Shown here piece by piece: positions 23,001-33,470 of a stretch of 64,000 nt of DNA. Position 1 is the first letter of the stretch; the number at the start of each line of letters is the position of its first letter. The DNA comes from Antedon bifida. Taxonomy: Eukaryota > Echinodermata > Crinoidea > Comatulida > Antedonidae. The notes under the pieces are model-generated. The model ran no database searches, was not told the origin of the DNA, and worked only from the letters and a program-made list of their open reading frames with translations. The translations under genes were made by a program, and so were the position numbers. The stretch lies in contig OY727100.1 in assembly GCA_963402885.1 (NCBI GenBank), positions 5,505,501 through 5,569,500 of the forward strand, given 5' to 3'.

Positions 23001-23117
23001 CCACATCTGTCTTTGTGCCTGCTTCATATTTCGATAGATTTGCAGACATAGTTACAATTTTTACAGCCGGTACCGATGGGTTTCTTGTGTCCACTTCTGT
23101 CCATATCAACCGATCGT
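19974..23117 (-). CDS. LRP-like gene: YWTD beta-propeller, EGF, second propeller (partial)
   Basis: Nine minus-strand exons with matching splice phases: 23117-22670, 22111-21995, 21875-21746, 21594-21450, 21301-21185 (EGF), 20974-20714, 20627-20480, 20367-20233 and 20092-19974. The order of LDLR class B (LY) repeats, one EGF module and then a new propeller follows LRP5/6-type and other LDLR-family ectodomains. LY signatures are [37 protein letters not shown] and YIFWIEL. The last visible exon carries an apparent frameshift (see findings). Upstream and downstream exons were not recognised. The repeats are divergent, so orthology to a particular LRP is not claimed. Confidence 0.75.
20233..20367 (-). 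CDS. YWTD exon H
   Basis: 135 bp, phase 2 to 2. Reads [20 protein letters not shown] and then [12 protein letters not shown], ending DFKSQR. It lies antisense to a longer open frame on the plus strand at 20149-20472; the splice phases and LY consensus favour the minus strand. Confidence 0.8.
20480..20627 (-). CDS. YWTD exon G
   Basis: 148 bp, phase 1 to 2. Reads [20 protein letters not shown] and ends IEVDPIHR. It has the best-preserved YWTD motif of the gene. Confidence 0.85.
20714..20974 (-). CDS. Exon F: start of second propeller
   Basis: 261 bp, phase 1 to 1. Reads [15 protein letters not shown] and later [20 protein letters not shown], the normal opening of an LRP propeller (LLxSNxxxIRxL). 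Confidence 0.8.
21185..21301 (-). CDS. EGF-like exon E
   Basis: 117 bp, phase 1 to 1. Reads [19 protein letters not shown] and then [18 protein letters not shown]. The six-cysteine EGF pattern is complete, the type that closes YWTD propellers. Confidence 0.85.
21450..21594 (-). CDS. YWTD exon D
   Basis: 145 bp, phase 0 to 1. Reads [18 protein letters not shown] and ends [12 protein letters not shown], the usual last blade before an EGF module. An alternative GTAAGA donor five bases further on would break the EGF frame, so the GTATGT donor was chosen. Confidence 0.8.
21746..21875 (-). CDS. YWTD exon C
   Basis: 130 bp, phase 2 to 0. Reads [20 protein letters not shown] and ends KLKVHK. The acceptor is GTTTAG, the donor GTAATA. 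Confidence 0.8.
21995..22111 (-). CDS. YWTD exon B
   Basis: 117 bp, phase 2 to 2. Reads [20 protein letters not shown] and then [19 protein letters not shown]. Family repeats usually have a PNGLxxD segment before the next LYW; here it is shortened to PNADNR, a probable small in-frame deletion. Confidence 0.8.
22301..22523 (-). mobile_element. tRNA-derived SINE in an intron of the LRP-like gene
   Basis: Read on the minus strand it opens with a TGGCTTGGTGG A-box-like word, followed by the body shared with 1314-1488, and ends GCTGGATGGATCACCCTCAT. The B box is damaged in this copy but intact at 1455. It lies in the intron between exons A and B and ends in an A/T tail. Confidence 0.75.
22670..23117 (-). 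CDS. YWTD exon A (first propeller blades)
   Basis: Reads from [10 protein letters not shown] to [10 protein letters not shown], covering about three LY blades. The CAG before DDRL can serve as acceptor. The open frame continues upstream through a hydrophobic, signal-peptide-like stretch (IVLFSSLLVLVTSSSA), but no ATG precedes it before an in-frame stop. The true 5' boundary is therefore open. Ends in phase 2. Confidence 0.75.
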
Positions 23118-23281
23118 CTGCTGATGAAGAAGTTACTAAAACAAGCAAACTTGAAAACAAGACAATTTGAGAATAAAAAATTGTTTCAACCTGTTCAAAC
23201 TAATCACATAAAAAAGACATATTTGTACAATAATATAATTCAAACAATAATAATAATAATAATACAAATAATAATAATGCA

Positions 23282-23795
23282 AACAAAACAAAGTATTAAA
23301 TCATGGAGAAAAGATCTCAGCAAGATCGAGGAAATCCGAAAAGGAAACATGAGATTAAAACACAAAGAAAACAATAGATTGAATAGAAAATACAGCCTCG
23401 AAGAGAAAGGCAAGTTTCAGACATATTAAAGCAGAAAATCAAGGCAGGAGGAATTAAGGTTAGGAGATATGATGAAAGATGTCAACAGTTCAAACAGAAC
23501 CGCCAATTTAGAACAAACCAGAAACGGTTTTTATCAAACTCTGGATGAAAAGGGAAAAGAAGAGCTAGATAAACCTGACCTTGTCCAGGGATACTGGTTT
23601 TAAAATGTGTCTGTATTACACCTGAATGACTATATGTCCCAAGGAAATGTGCCTGAGTGGATGGTAAAAGGAAGAACAGTATTAATTCCCAAAAAAAATC
23701 CTGCAAAGGGCACTCAGGCAAATAACTCGTCCTATTGCCTGTCTGCCAATAATGTGGAAACTACTCACAGGAATGTAAATGTAAATGTGGGAATA
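23282..23795 (+). mobile_element. LINE RT N-terminal fragment with internal deletion
   Basis: The plus-strand frame fragments read KQSIKSWRKDLSKIEEI, then (other frame) RRYDERCQQFKQNRQFRTNQ and KRFYQTLDEKGK, then VPEWMVKGRTVLIPK and KGTQANN. These are the standard region just before and into the RT of a common marine-invertebrate LINE family. The core between the linker and DLVQGYW is deleted, and frames are broken. Dead copy, upstream of or within the 5' part of the LRP-like gene on the other strand. Confidence 0.8.
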
Positions 23796-25946
23796 ACCTG
23801 CGACTCGCAGCCTACTGGGCTGAATTACGCACATGTGTGGACAACACATACCACAACTCTCTACTCCACCTAAGGGTCCCTTCGTATCAAGTGCTGCCAC
23901 CAAACGGCGCCTGTTCGTCTGTCCACAACGACAGGGGCTGAATGGACCAGTACACCGGGGTAACCCCCTACTTTTCCGAAAGACTTACTGGGTTATTTAA
24001 AGTGCACACGAGCCAGATGTGTACACTGGACCTCCAGTTTTAAGTCATTATCCGAGAAGACTTGTTCTACCACCAGAACAATGGTCGAGAAGTGAAAATT
24101 ACCAAGATCTGGCTTTTGAAATCAATAGAATCCACAGAGCAAAAGTTATTGTGGTTCCAATCGTAATTTCAAAAAATTCAAATACATGCATGAACATTTA
24201 AATGTACCGGCTCCGTAGGGAGCGCACACATGTCGGCCATCTTGGGAACAGCACACATATTAAGAAAGTGTTATCGCAGTTGATACATGACCAACAACCC
24301 AGAAGAACACTGGAGATAACCGATAAATAATATTCATAATATTAATAAGGAAATCTTATATTACGCCGGTTTCCATCACAAATTAGATGCTCATGGCGCA
24401 TTGACACAACAATACAATGAATGAAATCATGAAGTACAGTCAAAGTCCGAGATGATGATAAAGGTCTTAAAAGGTTAAAAGCTTTGATTTAAAGAAGTTA
24501 AAATAATTATTACTTACAGAATGCATTGTATTGGTTCCATCACGCTCTTTTGTAATTGAAACGTAGCCCTACATTAAATACTGACTATGAAACAAGAATT
24601 TATATACAGTAGTAAAAGGAAGTTCATGTCTTTCCAAAATTGTTACATGATACGATGTAGTCTTTGAGCATGCTATTGAACTTTTTTTCCCGGAACTAGC
24701 AATTATGAAATTGCCTATTCACATGATCGAAAAAGAACGTGACATTGTGACATGCTGGCTACAACTTTATACAGGCCTACTTTAGCACTCCGAATAGACA
24801 CTTTTTCTGTATGATGTATACAGAAAATCTAATTATGTGTATAAACAAGTTTATAAATAACGTTTATCCGCATTGAATGTGATGTCCTACATTAAAATTG
24901 ACGGTTATAACTTTTTAAATATTTCTATTCTCATAAACTCTGAGAAAGAGAAAATTCATCTGTAATTTGTTTACAGGTTTTTCTCGTAAAAAACATATTC
25001 ATATTTGTAACTTTACATATATATATATATGTGTGTATTTTAACAGGTTGTTTGTAGTATAACATTCGTTTTTGAAAATTAAACTACAATCTCCATATTG
25101 TCCCTCTGGAAAATATTTTTTATTTCAAATTTGTTTTTTAATGTGTCATTTTATTGTCACATAATAGTAATTTTACCTGAAAAAATGTAATTTAAAGCAA
25201 AAAATACTTAACTTGTCTGTCAGACAATGGTTTTTGGATTATAATTAAACGTTTCTTTTCTCTTTTTATACGTGAATGAATATTATTTTTTTGTTACAGA
25301 AGTGAATAACTTTGATATGAAACACAGACTCAATTTCTGTCACTTTAGTTTATTTCGGGGGTTTAAGTCTGGGGGTCACTTCATCACGCCTAGATACTTC
25401 AAGTGTGAAGTATCCTATTACAAACAAAAACTTTAATGGACTGTTTTGATAATAATTAAATGATTATCTGACAGCGAATTACAGTATTATATTTTTTGGT
25501 CAAATGGAACTCATAAATACCAGAAATGCTTTGGGATTCGTAATTTTATCATGACGTGTCCTAATAGACTCTCTTTTTTGGATCCAGCAGCTGGGAACTA
25601 TAAATTATAGTCGAGTTTCCATTTTAGCAAAAACGTCAGTACTATAACTGCTGCTTGCTTTCAGCTTATAAATGAGTCATCTCTTGTGACGTAGCGGGCT
25701 AGAGCAGCAGCGTGAAAATCCAGCTCTATAGCTTTGAGGACATGTCCCTGTTTTATACCCATGCCAAATCCCAGCTCAATACTACAACGAATAAGGGAGA
25801 AATTAGTAGTACTTTATAAATCCGATTTTTTTCGATTGGTACAGTGTTTATGACGTCATAATTCTGAATCCGGTTGAAGTACGAAAATGTTCTCTCTATA
25901 GCTTTGTTCACTTATTACCCTTTAGTATATGCATGCTATGTTTCAG
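23796..25946. other. Noncoding stretch
   Basis: No gene settled on. Contains a short hairpin near 25387-25412 (ATACTTC / GAAGTAT), an (AT)n run at about 25016-25030, and a piece near 25090-25180 that resembles in inverse the sequence at 370-470. The frames at 23607-23873 and 24019-24201 have no family match. Confidence 0.4.
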
Positions 25947-26087
25947 AGCCGTCAGACGACGCGTAAAGAACTAGTAGGACTTGAAAGTTGGCTCAATAGT
26001 GTCCAGATGGAAGAAGAAGAGGAAGAGGAGAAGATGAGCGAGTCCTTTACTCTGGAGAAATTCAATTCAACTTTAGCTGCAAATTGA
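25947..26087 (+). CDS. Candidate terminal coding exon, unknown protein
   Basis: After a GCTATGTTTCAG acceptor, a 47-codon frame (including stop) reads SRQTTRKELVGLESWLNSVQ, then an acidic run of seven Glu, and ends KFNSTLAAN before TGA. The composition looks like protein rather than noise, but no upstream exon or family was recognised. It could equally be part of a pseudogene. Confidence 0.3.
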   Translation, partial: SRQTTRKELVGLESWLNSVQMEEEEEEEKMSESFTLEKFNSTLAAN

Positions 26088-26511
26088 GAGGGGTATACAT
26101 AGCTATGATAGGCATAATAATGGTTTGATAACATTTGATAATATGACATGTACGTTGAAAAAGCAGTCGGATTTACTGATTACATTTTCTACTGACTCAT
26201 AGCTTGATGGTCTAAATAACATTACAGGTATCTTTTTGAATTATATGTGCTTCCGGGTGATCTAAACTGAACGTGAAATTTTCACGACAAAACGACGAAT
26301 TTCGTTTCTATTTCGCTAGGCTACACGATTACACCTAACACCCACGACAGATATCTACCCAGCGGAACAGACAACGACATAGGCACTGCTTTTTGTTATC
26401 TTAGCGTCTTTTGTCTAACTGTCAGTGTATTGTTCTAACGTGTGCTGCTTAGCAACCGGACTCACTACATACCTGTAGCCTTTGTTTCTTTTTTGACCAA
26501 ACGAGAGTGAC

Positions 26512-27687
26512 ATGGCGAATGCAACTCAAACCAAAGATAAGTACACAAAATGTTCTACAGCCTCAGGAAAGATCTGCATCTCAACGTGTTCTCTCAAAGG
26601 GAGCGCCAACAAGGGCAATACCATTCGATGTTGCATATGTGGCCACTGGTATCACGAAAGCTGCCTGAAGTTGAGTGAGGTGGAGTCAACTGGCGTTTGG
26701 CCATGTTTCAGTTGCAGACATATGTCATCTGATGTATCCGAAATACTTGTTCTTGTAAAGACTCTCATAGATACAACTAATAACCATTCGAAAGTTATTC
26801 GGGAGCAATCTGACAGGATACTGCAATTGGAAGAACTACATATGAAGCAGACGGATACGATAGAAGGTCTTAGTGCTACTATCAAAAAGCTAAACAACGA
26901 GACGCTTACTCATAATGAAGATGTAAATTCACCTGAAACTATAGATCAGAGGGTGCAAAAAAACCTGCTAATTGGAGATTCACTTGTAAAAAACATTGTC
27001 TCTTTGAAGGATGACTTGATTGTTCATTCAATAAAAGGAGCATGTATCAGCGACATAAAATCGTATTTTGATGATCCGAATACTGGTACATTCAAAGATA
27101 TTACAATAGTCTGCGGCACAAATAACCTTGCTTCGAATAACTCTGCTGATGAAATCGCAAGTGAATATACAGATTTAATCACGCAGGCAAAGTCCAAATC
27201 CGAACAATTGACTGTGTCCAGCATCCCTCCCCGCGTTGACAACAGGGTTGAACCTAATGTGATCTTGGATTTAAACGCAATATTGAAAACTGTCTCCGAA
27301 GAAAGTGACATTACTTTCGTTGACAACGATAGCAACTTTCGATACAAAGATGATTGCCCAGACAAATCCCTTCTTTGTACAGATGGTCTTCATTTATCAG
27401 AAGCGGGAGTAAATCGCCTTCTACAAAATGTGTCTCTAAGCGAAAGCGCCATCTTTCGAGATGGGAGAAGAAACTCAAATCAGCGTTCCAAAAGGCAGTC
27501 TCATCGGAAGGCTTACAAACCAACCCGGCGGCAGCATTACTCTACACTCAACGCGAACAGCAACAGATCATCAGACCGACGTAGACCAGTTACGTGCTAC
27601 AACTGCAGGCAACAAGGTCACAAGCAACAACACTGCCCATACGAACAATATCAACCAAACAACTGGTATCACGACGGACCGTTTTAA
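26512..27687 (+). CDS. LINE ORF1: PHD finger, coiled coil, SGNH esterase, zinc knuckle
   Basis: 391 aa, uninterrupted. Residues about 23-68 form a PHD-type zinc finger (C-C, then CCICGHWYHESC, then PCFSC). Residues 75-130 are coiled-coil-like. Residues 150-308 match an SGNH/GDSL hydrolase, with IGDSLV at 154-159, GTNN at 202-205 and the catalytic DGLHLS at 291-296. The C-terminus has a CX2CX4HX4C zinc knuckle (C362, C365, H370, C375). ORF1 of this kind is known from CR1/L2 elements; its roles are RNA binding and an esterase activity of unclear purpose. The start ATG sits after a long upstream leader. Confidence 0.9.
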   Translation: MANATQTKDKYTKCSTASGKICISTCSLKGSANKGNTIRCCICGHWYHESCLKLSEVESTGVWPCFSCRHMSSDVSEILVLVKTLIDTTNNHSKVIREQSDRILQLEELHMKQTDTIEGLSATIKKLNNETLTHNEDVNSPETIDQRVQKNLLIGDSLVKNIVSLKDDLIVHSIKGACISDIKSYFDDPNTGTFKDITIVCGTNNLASNNSADEIASEYTDLITQAKSKSEQLTVSSIPPRVDNRVEPNVILDLNAILKTVSEESDITFVDNDSNFRYKDDCPDKSLLCTDGLHLSEAGVNRLLQNVSLSESAIFRDGRRNSNQRSKRQSHRKAYKPTRRQHYSTLNANSNRSSDRRRPVTCYNCRQQGHKQQHCPYEQYQPNNWYHDGPF

Positions 27688-28718
27688 CTGTCTCAAAAAT
27701 AAAGGTTTACATCTTGTACACCTAAACACACGTTCATTGATACCAAAGATGTCGGAACTTCGCGGACTCGCATTAAAGTCAAACGCAGCTGTCATATCTA
27801 TCACAGAATCGTGGCTTGACGATTCTGTTCCCGACCAAGAAATCAAGATTGATGGCTATTCAACTCTACGCAACGACAGATCAAGATCAGGTGGAGGTGT
27901 ATGTGTATATATACGTAATGACATTGCTTTTAATACAAGATTTGATCTACACAACGATCAAATTGAATCAGTATTTTTTGAAATTTTACTCCCCAAAACA
28001 AAACCAATTTTAATTGGAAATATTTAACGACCCCCGAATGACAATGGTTTCCTCGACAACTTTGAAAACACTCTGTCGAATATTCAACCAGATTACGAAT
28101 TCATTATTCTGGGTGATCTAAATATTAATTTTAAAGATAAAACCTCGGCTCTTCTCAACAAATTGTTAAATCTTTTAAGGTTGTTCAATTGTCAACAACT
28201 TATTAATACGCCAACGAGAGCTACAAGTAAAACAAGTACGATAATTATAGATCACGTAATTTGTAACAACCCTGATAGGATATCTCAGTTTGGCACTATA
28301 GATCTTGGAATAAGTGTCCATGTTCTTATTTATTGTACACGGAAAATTTTGCGAAGTTCTATTAATAAACACAATAATGTAAAAATTAGGTCTCTAAGGA
28401 AATACACTACCACCGCGTTTATATCTAAGCTATCAGATATTGATTGGTCAAGTATATAATTATAATCTTAATGATGTTAATCTTGCTTGGTTAAATTTTA
28501 AGTCAATAATGAATAATGCTATTGATGAGATTGCCCCTTTAAAAGAGGTAAGACTAAAAAATAGAACCGAACCATGGATAGACGATACAATCCTACAAAA
28601 TATTCGTCACCGTGACTCATTATTGAGGAAGGTTAAAAGACATAGAAATGACGAAAAAATATATTCTGATTTCTGTAATCATGTATTGTATGTTGATTTT
28701 GACCGAATAAATGAATGA
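27461..28718 (+). pseudogene. LINE ORF2 endonuclease remnant
   Basis: The APE-type endonuclease core begins near 27706 (GLHLVHLNTRSLIPKMSELR) and includes ITESWLDDSVPD and LGDLNINF. An in-frame TAA at 28025-28027 replaces the tyrosine of the usual YRPP motif. The usual SDH catalytic motif reads SVH. A frameshift near 28458 precedes the final PWIDDTILQNIRHRD section. The active site is therefore lost and no RT follows. Confidence 0.85.
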
Positions 28719-28733
28719 ATGAATGAATGAAAG

Positions 28734-29600
28734 TACGTTGTGTAAATGAATAGGTGTCATATTGGCTGATAATTAAAATATCTTATTTTGATACCGCGGT
28801 CCCCAGCCTTCTTTTTTCTCTCACCATCACAGCAGCCACAATCAACAAACCTTAACTTCTCCCCTGGAAAGTTCAAATGTAGTAACTTTTCCTAGTACAA
28901 TTTCAATCATAAAGGCTACTTCATTACGCCAGTATGTTCGCTCTTCCAAACACACCCCAGATACTGGGTGATGTGTTTAAGACGGTTCCAGTACAAATTA
29001 TGTTAGCCACTCCCAACCCATAATCCCTCAGTGGCAGTTTTCAAATGTAGTTTAAAACATTCCCAATAAAGTTTCAGTCATGGTGATAGGCCTACATCCC
29101 CACCCCAAACTCCCATCCCCTTCCCAAGGATAATTAAAATACTTTAACGTTTTCCAACCACAATTCTGGTCAATTTGATAGCCTACTACCCCTAGCCTTA
29201 GCAAATCCCCACTATCCCCTGAACCCCAACTCCCACACCCTATCTCCCAACCCCCTTCCAACAAAATCCCTGGACTTTTTAAAATGTAGTTTTAAACCTT
29301 CCCAGTACAATTGCGATCATTTTGATACCCTTTATCTATGGTTACATGCAGAAACAGAAATTTGTATAACGAACAAACATCGAAAGTGGGGAAAATTGGG
29401 CAATTTTGACCACATTTTGGCCCCTAACTTGGATCCCAGATGGCGGATGATGTTCAAATAGTTTAGAACTTCCCGGTACAATTGCGGTCATTTTGATACC
29501 CCATATGTAAGGTTACGTGCAGTAACAACAATTTGTATAACGAACAAACAAACAAACAAACGTACAAACTCTCTCACTTATAAAATAGATAAACGACGAT
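28734..29600 (+). repeat. Degenerate tandem repeat with CCAGTACAATTGCGATCA motif
   Basis: A phrase of the form TTCCCAGTACAATTGCGATC, preceded by CAAATGTAGTTT and followed by TTTGATACC, recurs near 28890, 28985, 29060, 29150, 29310 and 29480. Spacing is irregular (about 90-170 bp). The last two units also share GTATAACGAACAAAC. Confidence 0.7.
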
Positions 29601-29779
29601 TTTAATATTAGACCCTATAAAAGATCTCATAAATGCAAGATTTTTGGTCATCATTGATAATTATGAATGACCACATTCCACCGATTTCTGTACACCTTTC
29701 CATTGCCTTCATGTAATTCTAGGCGAATCTGTCTGTATTAGAACGGTCAACAGCTAATGTTGTAACAAAAATTGCCTCC
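29601..29779. other. Short noncoding spacer
   Basis: Nothing recognised between the degenerate repeat and the foldback element, except an imperfect extra CAGCTAATGTTG word at 29749. Confidence 0.4.
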
Positions 29780-30495
29780 CAGCTAATGTAGTTACTATCG
29801 CCAGCTAATGTAGAAAATATTATATATTTAACAAACCTATGTCTAAATTATTTGCAAATGCATCTCTTTACTTAGGTATCTCGTAAACAACCGACTTTCA
29901 AAACGCGGCCATCTCGTAAGCGACCATACATCGTAAGCAACCACCCTCGTTAGCGACCACCTCTATTGAGTGGTCGTTCAATAGAGGTGGTCACTTACGA
30001 GAGGTGTGGTCGTTATATTACGGGAGGTTGTCGATTATGAGAAGCGGACCCTTAAGAGAGGTGGTTGCTTACGATGTATGGTTGTTTTAGGGAGGTGGTC
30101 GCTTACGAGATGGTCGCTTGTTGAAAGTTGGTCGCTTAAGAGAGGTGGATAGATTGATTGATAAGTAAAGAGAGAGGTGGTGGTCCTTTAAAAGAGGTGG
30201 ACACTTACGAGAGGTGTGGTCTTAAGAAAGGTTATCGATTATGAGAAGCGTTCCCTTAACAGAGATGGTGGTCGTTCAACAGAGGTTGTCGCTAACGAGG
30301 GTGGTTGCATATGATGTACGGTCTGTTTTTTGGGAGGTGGTCACTTACGAAATGTCCACCTTTTTGATAGTCGGTCGCTTACGAGAGGTGGATATAGACT
30401 GATAGCTCTAATTGTAAAGAGATTCATTTGCACCTGATTTTAGACAAATATATAATATTTTCTACATTAGCTGGCGTTTTCTACATTAGCGGTTG
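29780..30495. mobile_element. Foldback element with internal GGTCGCTTACGAG repeat array
   Basis: The left end (29780-29872) and right end (30412-30495) are inverted copies: both carry GCTAATGTAG twice, then AAAATATTATATATTT and GCAAATG-ATCTCTTTAC. Between them lie some twenty copies of a roughly 20-bp word of the form GAGAGGTGGTCGCTTACGAG. The first few are inverted (TCGTAAGCGACCA) and the rest direct. No ORF. Short subterminal repeats of this type are known from hAT-like DNA transposons, where they bind transposase. That assignment is an inference. Confidence 0.75.
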
Positions 30496-32470
30496 TAACA
30501 GGCCTATTCATTTTCGTAGGGGAAAACAACAAAAATAATGATTTCGCTTTAAAAAGACAAAATAAACTAAACCAGAAAACCATTGCCTTCCAGACAATTG
30601 GTTTCCAATTGATTTGATTTTTTTTTTCAATTATAACTGCTTTATCAGATAAACATTTTTTTAAATTCGAATTTTTTGTGACATTAGTATAATGTTAAAA
30701 TGACCTATTCAACAAAAGAATCAGCGGGACAATCCAAAGACCTGGCAAACATGTTATAAAAACTCGACACAAATAAAACACTAAAAATATATCATATATA
30801 TGTATATCAAAGTTTATTCAATGTACGGTGGTGTAGCTAAAATAGTATGCTCGTGGCGGCAAGCAGTAGGTTTGACTCGTTATGGAATCTTTGGCAGGCT
30901 TCAGTCTAGACTGACAACTTCTCAAACGCACTCCGTTCAAACTCAAGACGAAGCTGGTCAGAAATTTGCATAAAATCACAGTAAATGAATGCAGCAGACA
31001 GGTCGGCTTAATGATACATTTTTTGATGTTATTTACTTAATTCAGGTTGTAAAAAGTTAAAATCGATGGCACAAAAATCACCCAATACTCTTGATGAAAA
31101 CGGTAAAAAGCCATAAGGTCATCATTTTGCTAAATGCTTTGGTATTTGTAAAGCAAAGCAATGCTGTAACAGACTACTAATAGAGCACTGTTTTTTTTTG
31201 CTGATGTTTTTGCAACAGTGTTTTAACAGTTGCTAAACTAAAATTGTCAGATGTTAATAATGGTCTTTATGTATTGTTATCATGGTGCATTTTATTTCCT
31301 AAATGATGTTAGTTAACTGCAACTTTTTAAAACAAAAATGGCAACCAATTACATTTGATTGCAAGATGTTGATTGCAATCAAGGTGTTTCTTTTTGGTAA
31401 ATTAAACTTCTCGTTTTTTTTTACCTTTTCAGACACTTTATATTGGTACAGAAATATATAACTAGTTTCCTACTATACATGATATACTATTGGCAACACA
31501 ACGTTGTAGATGTGTGCGACCACTAAGCATACCTAGTTAGCCTTCTACAAAAGACCATGGATACACACTGTATCACTATTGCCAATAGAGGTCTCAAAGT
31601 GCATGCCCACATAAAACCAAGTAACCCACGATCCGACTGCATTCCGAATGCACACATCAATCGCTATTCAATGCCCAATGAGTCTGTATTTGCCATACCA
31701 TGGACAGCCAGAGACTCCTCCGCTTCAAACCTCATTTTGGAATTCACCCGACCCCAAGAACACCACAACTAAAGCCCGATATTGAAATATTTAACCATCA
31801 ACTTTTACCTACACAGTGCATTGCAGTAACACCCTATTTGCAATCCGATTGATCTAATATTGGAACTAATAACCAATGAACTCGCTTTTCTCGCATTGAT
31901 GTTAGAGAACAGCTTGAATGGGAAGTGACAAGGGAACAAACCATTTGAAAATGTTTATGATTATTAACCGCCAGTGGGTAGAAAGTTTGACAGGCTAAAC
32001 AACATGTAGACTTGCCCCAAGTCTGTAATTATTCTGAGGCTTTTCAATGTTTGTCTGTACCTGAAATCGGGCCTGAATCGGGCTCAAGTAAAATATTTAT
32101 CTTTTTACTAATATTAAGATCAAATGACTGTTTTATGAGTTCCTATCTTGGCAAGGTGAGATCAGTGTCCTGTTGTTAGATTGCATTGGTTTAAGAGGTG
32201 CTACAATGTAAAAATATTATTTAAGAACCTAAAGATGTGTTATTTTATATATGAATAATAACAAATGTACAGATTCACATTAAAACATAACTGTTTTCAA
32301 GCAATGGTGAAGGCAACCTAAAGCATTTTAAAAAGTAGTTTTTGATTGGTGGTGAAACCAAAAATTATCAGTTAGATTTAATATCCACTGTACCTGCATT
32401 CTTACTCAGGAGTGAGAATGCAGAATGTCCAGGAAACTTATATTGTAACAATTGACTGATTTATTTATAG
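30496..32470. other. Noncoding stretch
   Basis: No exon recognised. 30640-30740 contains a GTGACATTAGTATAATGTTA region related to the dispersed fragments near 400, 25120 and 37150. The 71-codon frame at 31557 has no family features and was not called. Confidence 0.4.
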
Positions 32471-32624
32471 CCTATTGATGACATCAAAGAGCAACCTACC
32501 ATCAAACCTACTTTCAACACTCCCACAGTTGAACCAATTGGGCGGCCATCACCCACTTTCTCAACTACGACATACGTTGTATCCACTGTCAAAAGTGTTG
32601 AGAATGTACAAGGTGAGAAGAAAG
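32471..32624 (+). CDS. Stray inverted copy of exon 3 of the unknown five-exon gene
   Basis: 154 bp with the acceptor TTTATAG and donor GTATAATG preserved, phase 0 to 1. Reads PIDDIKEQPTIKPTFNTPTV and continues PTFSTTTYVVSTVKSVENVQ. The homologous exon on the minus strand is 36379-36229. Differences include several synonymous changes and one whole inserted codon, with no stop, so the frame has been kept or the copy is young. It belongs to either a partial paralogue or a dead duplicate. Confidence 0.6.
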
Positions 32625-33360
32625 GTATAATGCAAAAAAGGTAAGTTCACAGTGGCAGGGATTGAAATTCTAGCTATAGAGAGCATTGTTTCTCATGTAC
32701 AATGAATGGTAAACGGAAACTAGCTATAGAAGAGTGAGACAAGCTAAAAACAATAACTGAATATGTTGGCATAGACCTGTTAAAAAACAGGAAAGAGCTG
32801 CTGTTGTGGTTGTGATCTTCACTTTGCCCCATTGCCTAAAAAGTAAAATACTTGTTCTAACAAAACTGATAAACTCCTAGTATAGCTTGGTTCAGTGGTG
32901 TAACACAGGGGGGAAGGGCATTACTAAGGGTAGTTGCATTGGGGCTGCTCTTGCTCTGAGGCTCCTTAAGCTCTGTGGATCCTGGGTCTAGCCTGTGATA
33001 ACACATAGCTGTCTGGTTTGGATCCACCACCAGGTTGAGCACATAACTGTGTTGATTTTGCCACTAAAATGTGTTATTACTAAAAATGTCTTTCATATAA
33101 CAAGGTGTATACTTTAAAATCTTAATCATATCAATTTTTTTTATAGAGATAATTATGAGATATCTAATATTATATCTAGATATGCATTATTCAACGTCAA
33201 AAGTTTAATTTAAATTTATTTTGTAAGAGTTTATTTTAATTACATATTTTAGTGTGTAAGCATAACGTAAACGAACCAATCAAATTCTTTATGGAAAAAA
33301 ATAATATTGATCTAATATTTGTTTATTGTAATAATAATCTAAATTATTTTTTTTTTACAG

Positions 33361-33470
33361 TATTAGTGAACCTAGTTTTTTTGACATATGAGGAAAAATG
33401 CACTCTCAAATACCGACCAGGGTGCGAACATAAAACGCGTCATCTAATAATGGGACAAGACAATATTTAA
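33361..33470 (+). CDS. Possible terminal exon after the stray exon copy
   Basis: A very strong acceptor (T-run followed by ACAG at 33360) opens a frame that fits the phase-1 end of the exon at 32471-32624. It reads VLVNLVFLTYEEKCTLKY and ends MGQDNI before TAA. There is no similarity to the last exons of the minus-strand gene. Speculative. Confidence 0.2.

Larger units (their letters stand above)
26260..28733 (+). mobile_element. CR1/L2-like LINE, RT deleted
   Basis: Consists of a 5' UTR of uncertain start, an intact ORF1 (26512-27687), the endonuclease part of ORF2 in the +1 frame (from about 27461), and then an abrupt jump near 28690 to an ATGA-repeat 3' end (AATGAATGAATGAATGAATG). The whole RT is missing. 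The (ATGA)n terminus is typical of CR1/L2-type elements, which supports an internal deletion rather than truncation. Confidence 0.85.

Noticed and set aside
22943-23170. Plus-strand frames over YWTD exon A
   Set aside because: Antisense shadows of a clear LY-repeat exon.
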